In this document: positions 40,960 to 51,373 of the stretch, piece by piece | How the letters are laid out: each line of letters opens with the position of its first letter | How positions within the stretch are numbered: position 1 is the stretch's first letter | Assembly (NCBI RefSeq): GCF_003853645.1 | Contig: NZ_QTPO01000057.1 | Span: 1 to 54,254 of the forward strand | Length of the DNA: 54,254 nt | Origin: Burkholderia sp. Bp9143 | Lineage (GTDB): Bacteria; Pseudomonadota; Gammaproteobacteria; Burkholderiales; Burkholderiaceae | Reading direction: 5' to 3' | Translations under genes and position numbers: made by a program | The notes under the pieces: model-generated | Database searches by the model: none | Told to the model about the DNA's origin: nothing | Seen by the model: only the letters and a program-made list of their open reading frames with translations

Positions 40960-42261
40960 ATGTCCCTGAACGACGACGCCACCTTCTGGCACAACGCCAG
41001 GCAGCACCTGATCCGCTACGGCGGCACGTTCGAGCCGATGATCATCGAGCGCGCGCAAGGCAGCTTCGTCTACGACGCGGACGGCCGCGCGATCCTCGAT
41101 TTCACGTCGGGCCAGATGAGCGCGGTGCTCGGGCACAGCCACCCGGAGATCGTCTCCGTCATCGGCGAATACGCGGGCAAGCTCGATCACCTGTTCAGCG
41201 GGATGCTGTCGCGCCCCGTCGTCGACCTCGCGACGCGCCTCGCCGACATCACGCCGCCCGGGCTCGATCGCGCACTGCTGCTGAGCACCGGCGCGGAATC
41301 GAACGAAGCGGCGATCCGGATGGCGAAGCTCGTCACCGGCAAATACGAGATCGTCGGCTTCGCGCAGTCATGGCACGGGATGACGGGTGCGGCGGCGTCC
41401 GCCACCTACAGCGCAGGCCGCAAGGGCGTCGGCCCGGCCGCCGTCGGCTCGTTCGCGATTCCGGCGCCGTTCACGTACCGGCCGCGCTTCGAGCGCAACG
41501 GCACCTACGACTATCTCGCCGAACTCGACTACGCATTCGACCTGATCGATCGCCAGTCGAACGGCAACCTCGCCGCGTTCATCGCGGAGCCGATCCTCAG
41601 TTCGGGCGGCATCATCGAACTGCCGGACGGCTACATGGCGGCGCTCAAGCGCAAGTGCGAGGAACGCGGGATGCTGCTGATCCTCGACGAAGCGCAGACC
41701 GGCGTCGGACGCACCGGCACGATGTTCGCGTGCCAGCACGACGGCGTGACGCCCGACATCCTCACGCTGTCGAAGACGCTCGGTGCGGGACTGCCGCTCG
41801 CCGCCGTCGTCACGTCAGCACAGATCGAGGAACGCGCGCACCAGCTCGGCTACCTGTTCTATACGACGCACGTGTCGGACCCGCTGCCGGCTGCGGTCGG
41901 CCTGCGCGTGCTCGACGTGGTGCAGCGCGACGGCCTCGTCCAGCGGGCGAACGTGATGGGCGACCGGCTGCGGCGCGGACTGCTCGACCTGATGGAGCGC
42001 TTCGACTGCATCGGCGACGTGCGCGGACGCGGCTTGCTGCTCGGCGTCGAGATCGTCAAGGATCGGCGAACGAAGGAGCCGGCGGACGGGCTCGGCGCGA
42101 AGATCACGCGCGAGTGCATGAACCTCGGGCTCAGCATGAACATCGTGCAGTTGCCCGGCATGGGCGGCGTGTTCCGGATCGCGCCGCCGCTGACCGTCAG
42201 CGAAGCGGAAATCGATCTCGGGCTGTCGCTGCTGGAACAGGCGATCACGCGCGCGCTGTAA
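40960..42261 (+). CDS. dgdA: 2,2-Dialkylglycine decarboxylase (PLP)
   Basis: A 433-residue class-III aminotransferase-fold enzyme, exactly the length of the B. cepacia enzyme, starting MSLNDDATFWHNARQHL. The PLP lysine is Lys272 in LTLSKTLGAGLPLAA, the position known for this enzyme. Other features: LLSTGAESNEAAIRMAKL and LILDEAQTGVGRTGTM. It decarboxylates 2,2-dialkylglycines such as 2-aminoisobutyrate and transfers the amino group to pyruvate. The GGAGAAGCCCG before ATG 40960 supports this start. Confidence 0.96.
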   Translation: MSLNDDATFWHNARQHLIRYGGTFEPMIIERAQGSFVYDADGRAILDFTSGQMSAVLGHSHPEIVSVIGEYAGKLDHLFSGMLSRPVVDLATRLADITPPGLDRALLLSTGAESNEAAIRMAKLVTGKYEIVGFAQSWHGMTGAAASATYSAGRKGVGPAAVGSFAIPAPFTYRPRFERNGTYDYLAELDYAFDLIDRQSNGNLAAFIAEPILSSGGIIELPDGYMAALKRKCEERGMLLILDEAQTGVGRTGTMFACQHDGVTPDILTLSKTLGAGLPLAAVVTSAQIEERAHQLGYLFYTTHVSDPLPAAVGLRVLDVVQRDGLVQRANVMGDRLRRGLLDLMERFDCIGDVRGRGLLLGVEIVKDRRTKEPADGLGAKITRECMNLGLSMNIVQLPGMGGVFRIAPPLTVSEAEIDLGLSLLEQAITRAL

Positions 42262-42346
42262 CAGAACGACGGTCGCTGTGCCGCACGTGAACAAGAGGTG
42301 GACTGCAGGATTCGAGCAGGACCAGGCTTGCCGCGCCCCGTCAAAC

Positions 42347-43429
42347 CTAGTCGAGCCTCCCGATCCGGAACACGCTGCGCAACTCGTCATGATTGTGTAC
42401 GTTGAGCCGGCGATAGATCTTGCGAACATGATCGACGACCGTGCTTTCGCGTAGCGCGAAGTCACGCGCAATCTCGCTGTGCGACCGGCCCAGCACCAGC
42501 TGCACGCAGAGTTCGCGTTGTCGCTCGGTCAGGCCGAACGCGAAACCGAGCCGTTCGATCGTCAGCCTGAGCGGCGGAAAGTGTTCGATATAGATCACGA
42601 TCGCGGAATCGCGTTGCAACGCGGCCGTGTCGGTACACCGATAGGCCATGAACCGGAAGCGGCCCGCATTGTTGCGACGCTCGAGCGTCGGGGGCGGCGC
42701 CGGATAGCCGCGCCAGATCCGGTTGATGTTCGATCGAAGCGGCGTGAGCCAGTCCGGCAAGCGTTCGTGACGGTAGAACGCGAGCGGCTCGCCGCTTGCG
42801 AGCGCCAGCATCCGGATGCTGTCTGCGTTGTACAGCAGGAGCCGGCCATCGTCGTCGACCACCACGATCGCCGACAGGCTGCATTCCGATTCGTGCAGCG
42901 GCGGCTGCACGGGCCGCGATAGTGCGTGAGCGAGATGCCGCGCCACGGGTTCGATGTCGCGATGATTCTGTTCCGAGAACGGACGACAACCGGGTGCACG
43001 CGACAGCAGCAGGCTACCCCAGCCGCGCGTGCCGTCCGTCGCGGTCAGCTCGAGACAGTGGCGCATCGACACCGGCCGCCACAGGTCCGCATACATCTCG
43101 CTCGCCAGCAGTTTGGCGTCGTAGTGCGCGCTGTTGTCGAAACCGCGCCCGCGACGCATGGCATCGGAAAACGTGACGCCCAGCACTTCCTGCCGGGAGG
43201 TATTGTGGATATTCGCGAAGTACGTCGGCAATAACGTGTAGACCGTGTCGTTTTCGCTGCACACGTCCGACACTGCGTAGTGCTCGTCGGCATAGAAGAA
43301 CATGCCCCAGTCGGCACCGACGATGTGGCGGGCAGCCTCAATCACATGAGGAATGACGAGGTGCGGCTCGACGGCGAGCGAACAGAGCCGACGAATATGA
43401 CTGATCAGCGCGACGTGCTTGTCAGACAT
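42347..43429 (-). CDS. LuxR-type regulator with N-terminal sensor domain
   Basis: A 360-residue protein from ATG 43429 (MSDKHVALISHIRRL). The C-terminal ~60 residues are a LuxR/FixJ HTH (FGLTERQRELCVQLVLGRSH, EIARDFALRESTVVDHVRKI). The N-terminal ~180 residues look like a GAF-type sensor (HIVGADWGMFFYADEHYAVS), and a PAS-like stretch (VVVDDDGRLLLYNADSIRML) lies between. The ligand is unknown. No LuxI-type synthase is adjacent. Convergent with dgdA; a longer frame to 43600 lacks support. Confidence 0.83.
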   Translation of the reverse strand: MSDKHVALISHIRRLCSLAVEPHLVIPHVIEAARHIVGADWGMFFYADEHYAVSDVCSENDTVYTLLPTYFANIHNTSRQEVLGVTFSDAMRRGRGFDNSAHYDAKLLASEMYADLWRPVSMRHCLELTATDGTRGWGSLLLSRAPGCRPFSEQNHRDIEPVARHLAHALSRPVQPPLHESECSLSAIVVVDDDGRLLLYNADSIRMLALASGEPLAFYRHERLPDWLTPLRSNINRIWRGYPAPPPTLERRNNAGRFRFMAYRCTDTAALQRDSAIVIYIEHFPPLRLTIERLGFAFGLTERQRELCVQLVLGRSHSEIARDFALRESTVVDHVRKIYRRLNVHNHDELRSVFRIGRLD

Positions 43430-43748
43430 GAATGCGCTCCTCGAGCGTGCACCGGGTTCATTCACACGTTCCGCGATACCCATCCAGCTTAGACACTCCA
43501 CATGACAACGACGGCAATTACCCCCTTTCAAGAGGGCGTCAATCCGGCAAGCGGGTTCTATCATTCCGCCATTCCGGCTGCATGTGCGTGACGAACCCAT
43601 TGCTGCGTTCGGCTTCCGGAATTTGTCCGACGCAATGCAATTGCGGCTAAAGCGGCCGCACGCATGCGAAATGTCGACCTACGCGGACGATGCGGAATCC
43701 GCGTCGGTCGCGTTGTTGTTGCATCGCTTTTTCATGTGAGGTGCCACG
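43430..43748. other. Intergenic region between divergent LuxR-type and DUF4148 genes
   Basis: About 320 bp with both promoters expected. It holds no recognisable gene or RNA. One weak CCCTTT...GAGGG dyad lies near 43532-43546. Nothing else was noted. Confidence 0.4.
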
Positions 43749-44021
43749 ATGAAGAGCATGTACAAGGCGGCACTGGCCGTCATCTGTGTAGTGGGCGCAT
43801 CGGGCCTCGCGCGGGCTCAGGACGACGGCGCCGCGGCGGCGTCGAGCAAGCCGTCCGACTCGGCGATCAGCGCGACGTCGATGGGCGGCATGCCCAGCGC
43901 GGGTTCGCAGGCGGGGGCGCGGACCGGCGTCACGCGTGCGCAAGTCAAGGAGGAACTCCTGCGTATGCAGAAGTCTGGAGAACTCCAGCGTCTCAACGAC
44001 CTGTACGGCGGCGGCCAGTAG
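43749..44021 (+). CDS. DUF4148 family secreted protein
   Basis: A 90-residue protein: signal peptide MKSMYKAALAVICVVGASGLARA, then an Ala/Ser-rich linker and the DUF4148 pattern GVTRAQVKEELLRMQKSGEL near the C-terminus. Such small periplasmic proteins are numerous in Burkholderia; role unknown. GAGGTG precedes the ATG. Confidence 0.82.
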   Translation: MKSMYKAALAVICVVGASGLARAQDDGAAAASSKPSDSAISATSMGGMPSAGSQAGARTGVTRAQVKEELLRMQKSGELQRLNDLYGGGQ

Positions 44022-44115
44022 CGACGCGCCGGCTGACGGACGACAGCAATCGCGCCGCGCTGCATTTGCGCGACGTACTGAAAAGCACATTCAGGATCAG
44101 CCAGGAAAAGGAAGA

Positions 44116-44190
44116 CAAGGCCGTGACCGGCCTTGCATGTGAAGCGACAACCAATGCGGCAAGCACCGCCGGCCCGTTGCAGGCCGGCGG
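44116..44190. terminator. Two hairpins between DUF4148 gene and livF
   Basis: CAAGGCCG/CGGCCTTG (44116-44123 and 44128-44135, TGAC loop) and CCGCCGGCC/GGCCGGCGG (44166-44174 and 44182-44190). They lie between convergent genes and probably end both transcripts; U tracts are poor. Confidence 0.5.
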
Positions 44191-44199
44191 CCTCCTTCA

Positions 44200-44900
<701 letters not shown>

Positions 44901-44901
<1 letters not shown>

Positions 44902-45674
44902 CACTCTTCCCCCAGATACGCCTTGATCACGCGCGGGTCGTTGCGAACCGCTTCCGGCGTGCCGATCACGATCGGCCGCCCGTGCTCCATCACGAGGATG
45001 CGGTCCGACACGCCCATCACGAGGCTCATGTCGTGTTCGATCAGCAGCACCGATACGCCGAACTCGTGGCGCAGCTTGTCGATCAGGTGCTGCAGCTCGA
45101 TCTTTTCCTGCGGGTTGAGACCGGCCGCCGGCTCGTCGAGCATCAAGAGACGCGGCTCGGTGATCATGCAGCGCGCGATCTCCAGACGCCGCTGGTGCCC
45201 GTACGACAGCGTGCCGGCCTGCCGGTTGGCGACCGACGTCAGCCCCATCCGGTCGAGCCACACCGCCGCGCGTTCGAGCGCTTCCTGCTCGGCGCGACGA
45301 TACGCTGGCGTCGAGAAGAGGCCCGGCAACAGCCCGGACTTCACCTTGCGATGCTGCGCGACGAGCAGGTTCTCGACGACCGTCAGCGACTTGAACAGAC
45401 GAATGTTCTGGAACGTGCGCACCAGGCCCTTCAACGCGATCTTGTGGCTCGGCAGCCCCGCGATCGGATGGCCGTCGAGCACGACGTCGCCGCCGCTCGG
45501 CTTGTAGAAGCCGCCGACGCAGTTGAACACCGTGGTCTTGCCCGCGCCGTTCGGCCCGATGATCGCGAAGACTTCATTGCGGCGCACGTCGAAATCGATG
45601 CCGTCCACCGCGAGCAACCCGCCGAAGCGCATCTGCAGCCCGGCGACCTTCAACAGTTCAGCATTCGCGCTCAT
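44901..45674 (-). CDS. livG: Branched-chain amino acid ABC transporter ATP-binding protein LivG
   Basis: A 257-residue ATPase: Walker A GPNGAGKTTVFNC, the LivG-type GLVRTFQNIRLFKSLTV, signature LSYGHQRRLEIARCM (LSYG in place of LSGG, as in LivG), Walker B LLMLDEPAAGLNP and VLLIEHDMSLV. The start at 45674 (MSANAELLKV) overlaps the livM stop by 4 bp; a longer reading from 45728 is unlikely. Confidence 0.93.
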
Positions 45675-46942
45675 TGGGGCAGCTCCACGTGGGGACGGCT
45701 CGCGGGCAGCAGGCCCTGCGGACGCCACATCATCATCAACACCATCACCAGGCCGAAGATCAGCATCCGGTATTCGGCGAAGCCGCGCGCGACTTCCGGC
45801 AGCACGGTCAGCAGGATCGCCGCGAGAATCACGCCGAGCTGCGAGCCCATCCCGCCGAGCACGACGATCGCGAGGATCAGCGCCGATTCGATGAAGGTGA
45901 ACGATTCAGGATTCACGAGGCCCTGACGCGCCGCGAAGAACGCGCCGCCGATGCCCGCGAACGCCGCGCCGAGCGTGAACGCCGACAGCTTGATGCGCGT
46001 CGGGTTCAGGCCGAGCGAACGGCATGCGATCTCGTCGTCGCGCAGCGCTTCCCACGCGCGGCCCATCGGCATGCGGATCAGGCGGCTCGTCACGAACAGC
46101 GTGAAGCCGACCAGCACCAGCGCGATCAGGTACAGGAAGATCACCATGTGCTCGCCGCTGTATTCCAGCCCGATCAGTTCATGGAAGGTCTTCGCGCCCT
46201 CGACGCTCGCCGAGCGCGCCATCTCGAAGCCGAACACCGTCGGCTTCGGAATGCTCGAGATGCCGTCCGGGCCGCCCGTGAGGCTCGTCAGGTTGTTCGC
46301 GAGCAGGCGGATGATTTCGCCGAAGCCGAGCGTGACGATCGCGAGATAGTCGCCGCGCAGGCGCAGCACCGGGAAGCCGAGCAGGAAGCCGAACGTCGCC
46401 GCGGCAATCGCCGCGATCGGCAGGCACTCCCAGAACGACAGCCCGAAATACTGGTTCAGCATCGCGTACGTATAGCCGCCGACCGCGTAGAACCCGACAT
46501 AGCCGAGATCCAGCAGGCCCGCGAAGCCGACCACGATGTTCAGCCCGAGGCCGAGGATCACGTAGATCAGCGCGAGCGTCGCGACGTCCACCGCGCCGCG
46601 CGAGCCGAAGAACGGCCACACGAACCCAACCGCGAGCATCACCCAGATGACTACGCGTTGCTGCTGCGCGCCCATCGCGGGCATCGCCGGCAGCTTCACC
46701 GCCGATTTCGCGCGCACGAGCCACGGCTTGAACAACTGGAACAGGAACACGGCCGCGACCGCGATCCACACCGGACGCCAGTGCGGCGTCAGCACCACCT
46801 GATAGCCGTCGAGCTTCAGCTGCAGGCCGAGCACCGGAATCGTGAGGATCGCCGTCAGGAGCGCGGCGGCCGCGGCATTCTTCAGCGCCTGGCCGACCGA
46901 TGCGTCGGCGGCCGGGCGGCGAACGGAAATGACTTGACTCAT
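45671..46942 (-). CDS. livM: Branched-chain amino acid ABC transporter permease LivM
   Basis: A 423-residue permease with an N-terminal extension of about 100 residues before the conserved core, as in other LivM. Core signature: GLNIVVGFAGLLDLGYVGFY and the coupling-helix region GRAWEALRDDEIACRSLGLN. About ten hydrophobic segments. The start at 46942 (MSQVISVRRPA) lies 11 bp after livH. Confidence 0.93.
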   Translation of the reverse strand: MSQVISVRRPAADASVGQALKNAAAAALLTAILTIPVLGLQLKLDGYQVVLTPHWRPVWIAVAAVFLFQLFKPWLVRAKSAVKLPAMPAMGAQQQRVVIWVMLAVGFVWPFFGSRGAVDVATLALIYVILGLGLNIVVGFAGLLDLGYVGFYAVGGYTYAMLNQYFGLSFWECLPIAAIAAATFGFLLGFPVLRLRGDYLAIVTLGFGEIIRLLANNLTSLTGGPDGISSIPKPTVFGFEMARSASVEGAKTFHELIGLEYSGEHMVIFLYLIALVLVGFTLFVTSRLIRMPMGRAWEALRDDEIACRSLGLNPTRIKLSAFTLGAAFAGIGGAFFAARQGLVNPESFTFIESALILAIVVLGGMGSQLGVILAAILLTVLPEVARGFAEYRMLIFGLVMVLMMMWRPQGLLPASRPHVELPQ

Positions 46943-46953
46943 CTGCGTCTCCC

Positions 46954-47880
<927 letters not shown>

Positions 47881-48006
47881 GTGCGGGAAGCTCCCGTTGG
47901 CGCTGGGTCGCAGGCTGTCGCCGGATCACGGCGATCGGCCGCGCGCAACGCACGGTGTCGTCTCGGGCCGCCCGTTGGCCGCGCAACGGCCAAATGCGCA
48001 CGCGCC

Positions 48007-48025
48007 CTGCCCGGGTGACGGGCAG
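48007..48025 (-). terminator. Hairpin between livJ and livH
   Basis: CTGCCCG (48007-48013) with CGGGCAG (48019-48025), loop GGTGA, 28 bp after the livJ stop in transcript direction. There is no U tract, so it more likely protects the livJ 3' end or attenuates than fully terminates, giving more binding protein than permease. Confidence 0.5.
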
Positions 48026-48052
48026 AGCGGGTGCGCGGGCGGGTACTCCGTG

Positions 48053-49171
48053 TTACTTGGCGGCGGTCTTCGTCGCGTCCTTGTGCCACGTGTAGACGAC
48101 GAACTTGAACGCCTTCAGGTCGCCCGGTGCGTCATACGCGACCTTGCCGATCGGCGTGTCGAACGTCGTCTTGTGCATGTACGCGGCGACCTTCGTCGGG
48201 TCGGTCGTCTTCGCGCCCGCGATCGCGTCGGCGATGATCTTCACCGCTGCGTACGCCGGCATCTGGAACGGGCCGTTCGGGTCGCGCTTCTTGTCCGCGA
48301 AGGCCTTCACGAGGCCTGCGTTGGCCGGGTCGGCCGAGAAGTCGGCCGGCAGCGTGACCAGCATGCCTTCCGATGCCGGGCCGGCGATTGCCGTCACATC
48401 CTTGTTGCCCACGCCTTCAGGCCCCATGAACGTCGCCTTCACGCCCTGCTCGCGCGCCTGGCGCATCAGCAGGCCCATTTCCGGGTGGTAGCCGCCGAAG
48501 TAGACGAAATCGACGCCTTGCGACTTCAGCTTCGTGATGATCGCCGAGTAGTCCGAATCGCCGGCGTTGATGCCTTCGAACAGGACGACCGGGATCTTCG
48601 CGGCTTCGAGGTCCTTCTTCACCGACGACGCGATGCCCTGGCCGTACGACTGCTTGTCGTGCAGGACCGCGACCTTCTTCGGCTTCACGTGGTTGATGAT
48701 GTATTGCGCGGCGGCCGGGCCTTGCTGGTCGTCGCGGCCGATCGTGCGGAAGATGAAGTGGCGCTTCTTGCCTTCCGTCAGCTGCGGCGCGGTGGCCGAC
48801 GGCGTGACCATCACGATGCCTTCGTTCTCGTAGATGTCGGATGCCGGGATCGTCGAACCCGAGCACACGTGGCCGATCACGTACTTGATCTTCTGGCTGA
48901 CGATCTTGTTGGCGACGGCGACGGCCTGCTTCGGTTCGCACGCGTCGTCCATCATCACCACTTCAAACTTGTTGCCGCCCGCACCGCCTGCCGCGTTGAT
49001 CTGTTCGATCGCGGTCAGCGCGCCGGCCTTCACCATGTCGCCGTATTGGGCGACCGAGCCGCTCATCGGACCAGCGATGGCGATCTTCACGGTGTCCGCT
49101 TGCGCGGCGGCGGCGCCGGCGGCGAACAGCACGGCGGCGACGGAAATGGACGTAAGACGGGACAGCGTCAT
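48053..49171 (-). CDS. livJ: Branched-chain amino acid ABC transporter periplasmic binding protein
   Basis: A 372-residue secreted protein with signal peptide MTLSRLTSISVAAVLFAAGAAAAQA. It has the type-I binding-protein pattern DTVKIAIAGPMSGSVAQYGD, two cysteines in the usual disulfide positions (DDACEPKQA; IGHVCSGSTIPAS), and FIFRTIGRDDQQGPAAAQYI. It binds Leu/Ile/Val (specificity not readable) and feeds LivHM. The start at 49171 has AGGAG upstream; a longer frame enters the leader. Confidence 0.93.
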   Translation of the reverse strand: MTLSRLTSISVAAVLFAAGAAAAQADTVKIAIAGPMSGSVAQYGDMVKAGALTAIEQINAAGGAGGNKFEVVMMDDACEPKQAVAVANKIVSQKIKYVIGHVCSGSTIPASDIYENEGIVMVTPSATAPQLTEGKKRHFIFRTIGRDDQQGPAAAQYIINHVKPKKVAVLHDKQSYGQGIASSVKKDLEAAKIPVVLFEGINAGDSDYSAIITKLKSQGVDFVYFGGYHPEMGLLMRQAREQGVKATFMGPEGVGNKDVTAIAGPASEGMLVTLPADFSADPANAGLVKAFADKKRDPNGPFQMPAYAAVKIIADAIAGAKTTDPTKVAAYMHKTTFDTPIGKVAYDAPGDLKAFKFVVYTWHKDATKTAAK

Positions 49172-49446
49172 CAGGAGCTCCTCGATGTTGTTAGTCATAC
49201 GGGCAAAGGCGGCATGACTTGCGCAATCGAACAGCACCCGGGGCGAGGACATGGGACACGCCCGAGACACATGAAGACGGACCTGCGGATAGATGATGCG
49301 TAGCGGGGCCCGGCTCTTGCAGTCCCCGGAAGGGGACGTCTGGTTCGGAAAGACATCGTGATGCGTCTTGCATTGCGCAAGCGTTTCGCCTGCCCCGCTT
49401 GCCAACTGCTTGGTCGGAGGGATGGTCCGACAGCTGTTGGCAAGGC
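49172..49446 (-). promoter_or_regulatory. Structured ~275-nt 5' leader of the liv operon
   Basis: From the predicted transcript start (about 49447) to the livJ ATG. Right at the 5' end a compound stem-loop forms: CTTGCCAAC (49398-49406) with GTTGGCAAG (49436-49444), enclosing GTCGGA (49413-49418) with TCCGAC (49426-49431). A second hairpin GTCCCC/GGGGAC sits at 49322-49337. I see no terminator-type U tract before livJ and do not recognise a known riboswitch. Confidence 0.5.
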
Positions 49447-49453
49447 AGCCGAA

Positions 49454-49484
49454 ATTATATGGGGGTTTTTTAAATGTCTGTCAA
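49454..49484 (-). promoter_or_regulatory. liv operon promoter
   Basis: On the minus strand: TTGACA (49479-49484) and TATAAT (49454-49459), both perfect consensus hexamers, separated by 19 bp (long; 17 is ideal). Upstream of the stem-loop leader of livJ. Confidence 0.65.
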
Positions 49485-49980
49485 AAATGCCGACGTTATG
49501 AGGGAAAACACGGAGAAACTTGCCGGGTCCTTGGTGGCGACTGGGGAGCAACTAGGTGGGGGTGGGAACGTTTGCGGTGGGTGCAATTGGGTTGCGATTT
49601 TGGGTGGGTTGGGGGTGTGGAGGCTTGTGGGATAAGGCGGTAGGCGATTTACGGGTGGGTGGCGTGCGATCTTCTTGTTTTATAGGGTTCGATCTATTTA
49701 AATCAATTGACTGATGATTGCGTTGACCTGCACCGTTGCGGGGCGTTGGGTTGGGGCGGAGATCCTTCTGTATGCTGACGCTTTTTCAGTCAACGAAAGC
49801 TTATTGTTATTTTTATGAAATAATTCGAACTCGCTTCTGCAATCCAGCCAGCCTTCCTGCGTGTCGCGTCCGCCGCGCCTCGTAGTCGCTTCAGAGCCGC
49901 TTCGACCCCCATCCGTCGCCGAACCGCCAGCCAGTGATCTGCCGTTTTTTCTCATCGCTTATCACCTGGTTCGGAGCCCG
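49485..49980. other. Gene-poor region with G-rich tract
   Basis: About 500 bp without a credible gene. From 49541 to 49660 the plus strand is a run of G/T-rich sequence with many GGG/GGGG blocks (for example GGTGGGGGTGGG), and the base composition drops after 49650. Open frames here are Trp/Gly-rich products of that tract. AT-rich DNA around 49780-49830 may carry the promoter of the gene at 49981. Confidence 0.5.
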
Positions 49981-50601
49981 ATGAATCATCCTCTTCGCTT
50001 TTCTTCTGCCGCTGCGCTTGCTTGTGCGCTTTCTGTTTCTACCGTCGACGCTTCAGGCCGCGATTCGCTGGTCGAGCACTCGGGCGGTGCCAATGTGTTT
50101 CGTTCGGAACATCGGGCTGTGGCTCGGGATGATGGGCGGGCGGCACGGACGACGCGGCGTGTGAAGTACGCGGCGCCGGTTGAACGTAGTCCGTTCGATA
50201 CGCCTGATACGCGGCCGTTGAGGGTTGCGGGCGATACGCTTGAGCCGCAGCCTTCGGCGGAACATGGATCCCGCGATTCTGTTTGGCCTTCGAATCGCGT
50301 CGAACTCGGTGCGGGTGGGAGCGATAGCTTCGGTCGCGCGTTGCCGCGACACGAACAGCGGGAACTGAACTGGAATGAATATCTGCGGGCCAATGGGTCA
50401 CATGCTCCAGGTAGCGGGAACTCGTATGCACCGACGCGGCCTTTCGATCGAGCGCGCGGTCCGCACGATGCGCCGAATCCGTACGATCCGTCAGTGCCGC
50501 AACCGGAGACGCGGACGTTCTATGACAACGGCGCGGGTTCGCATTGCACAGCTACGGGCGGTGCGGGGACGGCGCGATCGTCTTGCAATATCGCTTGGTG
50601 A
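49981..50601 (+). CDS. Secreted protein of unknown function
   Basis: A 206-residue protein with signal peptide MNHPLRFSSAAALACALSVSTVDA. The mature part is hydrophilic, rich in Arg, Ser, Gly and Pro, with no visible fold; the C-terminus has two cysteines (GSHCTATGG and SSCNIAW). A more AT-tolerant codon use than in core genes suggests recent acquisition. GGAG lies just before ATG 49981. Not recognised. Confidence 0.58.
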   Translation: MNHPLRFSSAAALACALSVSTVDASGRDSLVEHSGGANVFRSEHRAVARDDGRAARTTRRVKYAAPVERSPFDTPDTRPLRVAGDTLEPQPSAEHGSRDSVWPSNRVELGAGGSDSFGRALPRHEQRELNWNEYLRANGSHAPGSGNSYAPTRPFDRARGPHDAPNPYDPSVPQPETRTFYDNGAGSHCTATGGAGTARSSCNIAW

Positions 50602-50712
50602 TGGTTGGTGGTGGCCGGTGGCGGCTGCCCTACCCGGCTTTGATGTGCGGCTTTGCGCGGCACGGTCGCACGCTGTGTTGGGGTTCGCATTTGCGCGAGT
50701 TGAAATTCGACT

Positions 50713-50743
50713 AGGCCGCGCGTTGCTGACTACGCGGCCTTTC
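50713..50743 (+). terminator. Terminator-like hairpin between the secreted protein and SymE-like genes
   Basis: AGGCCGCG (50713-50720) with CGCGGCCT (50733-50740), then TTTCC. It lies 112 bp after the plus-strand gene and 116 bp after (in its direction) the SymE-type gene, between convergent genes. Confidence 0.5.
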
Positions 50744-50858
50744 CTATCGCCGGTTCAACGGCGGTCGCGGGCTGGATGTAGTTGTTCGCGCCACATTAGC
50801 CGATCGGCTTATCCGCCTCCAGACGAATCGGGCCAAAGTGCAGCGCGGCTGCCATATC

Positions 50859-51080
50859 TCACATCGCCGTAATGACCAACCTTCCCGGCTCGACCGTTAT
50901 CCGCACCTTTTTGCCGGGATCAAAACCCACGTCATTGATCAGCCACATTCCGCCGATCTTCATATACGGAAAGAACGTTTTCGGCCTGGTGCCGAAGCTT
51001 TTCGGAACACCCCACAGTTGCTGGACCGTCACGTAACGTTCCGTGATCGGGGGACGTGCATTATCATTCGCCTTAGCCAT
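50859..51080 (-). CDS. SymE-family toxin (type I toxin-antitoxin)
   Basis: A 73-residue protein with the SymE-type ending: FFPYMKIGGMWLINDVGFDPGKKVRITVEPGRLVITAM, an AbrB-like fold. ATG 51080 (MAKANDNARPP) has GAGGAG six bases upstream; a TTG two codons earlier is less likely. In E. coli, SymE is an SOS-induced endonuclease-like toxin repressed by the antisense RNA SymR, which overlaps its 5' end. I did not find an obvious LexA box, and an antisense RNA would have to be tested. Confidence 0.72.
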   Translation of the reverse strand: MAKANDNARPPITERYVTVQQLWGVPKSFGTRPKTFFPYMKIGGMWLINDVGFDPGKKVRITVEPGRLVITAM

Positions 51081-51373
51081 GGGCAACTCCTCATCAGTTG
51101 GCTGTGGTTAGCGGGTCGTGAGTGTTGGTAGCACTTGCGGCCCGCGCTCGTTTACTACAGTGTTTTTGATAGTTCGGATTCCTCCCTTGCTACTACCTTG
51201 ATGAAACAATGCTTCGACCGGATTTACGGGCTGCTTAGCGCTCGTTCGCACGCGACGCACACGTGCTCATCATTGGACACTTCTATTAGACCATCGCTAA
51301 CGCCAAACATTTTCTGCTTGCGCGAACGTTAGCCATTAGGCATAGACACGTAATTTCGTCGGCGCCCACCGGG
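51081..51373. other. Region between SymE-like gene and integrase remnant
   Basis: No credible gene. It should hold the promoter of the SymE-type gene (minus strand) and, if present, that of an antisense RNA (plus strand). Open frames here are short and without ribosome binding sites. Confidence 0.4.

Noticed and set aside
42347..43429. Quorum-sensing LuxR receptor
   Set aside because: The N-terminal part lacks the recognisable acyl-homoserine-lactone binding pattern (conserved Trp/Tyr/Asp set) and no luxI-like gene is near.
49368..49643. Plus-strand open frame of 91 codons
   Set aside because: It runs through the liv promoter and the G/T-rich tract; the Trp/Gly-rich product reflects base composition and has no ribosome binding site.
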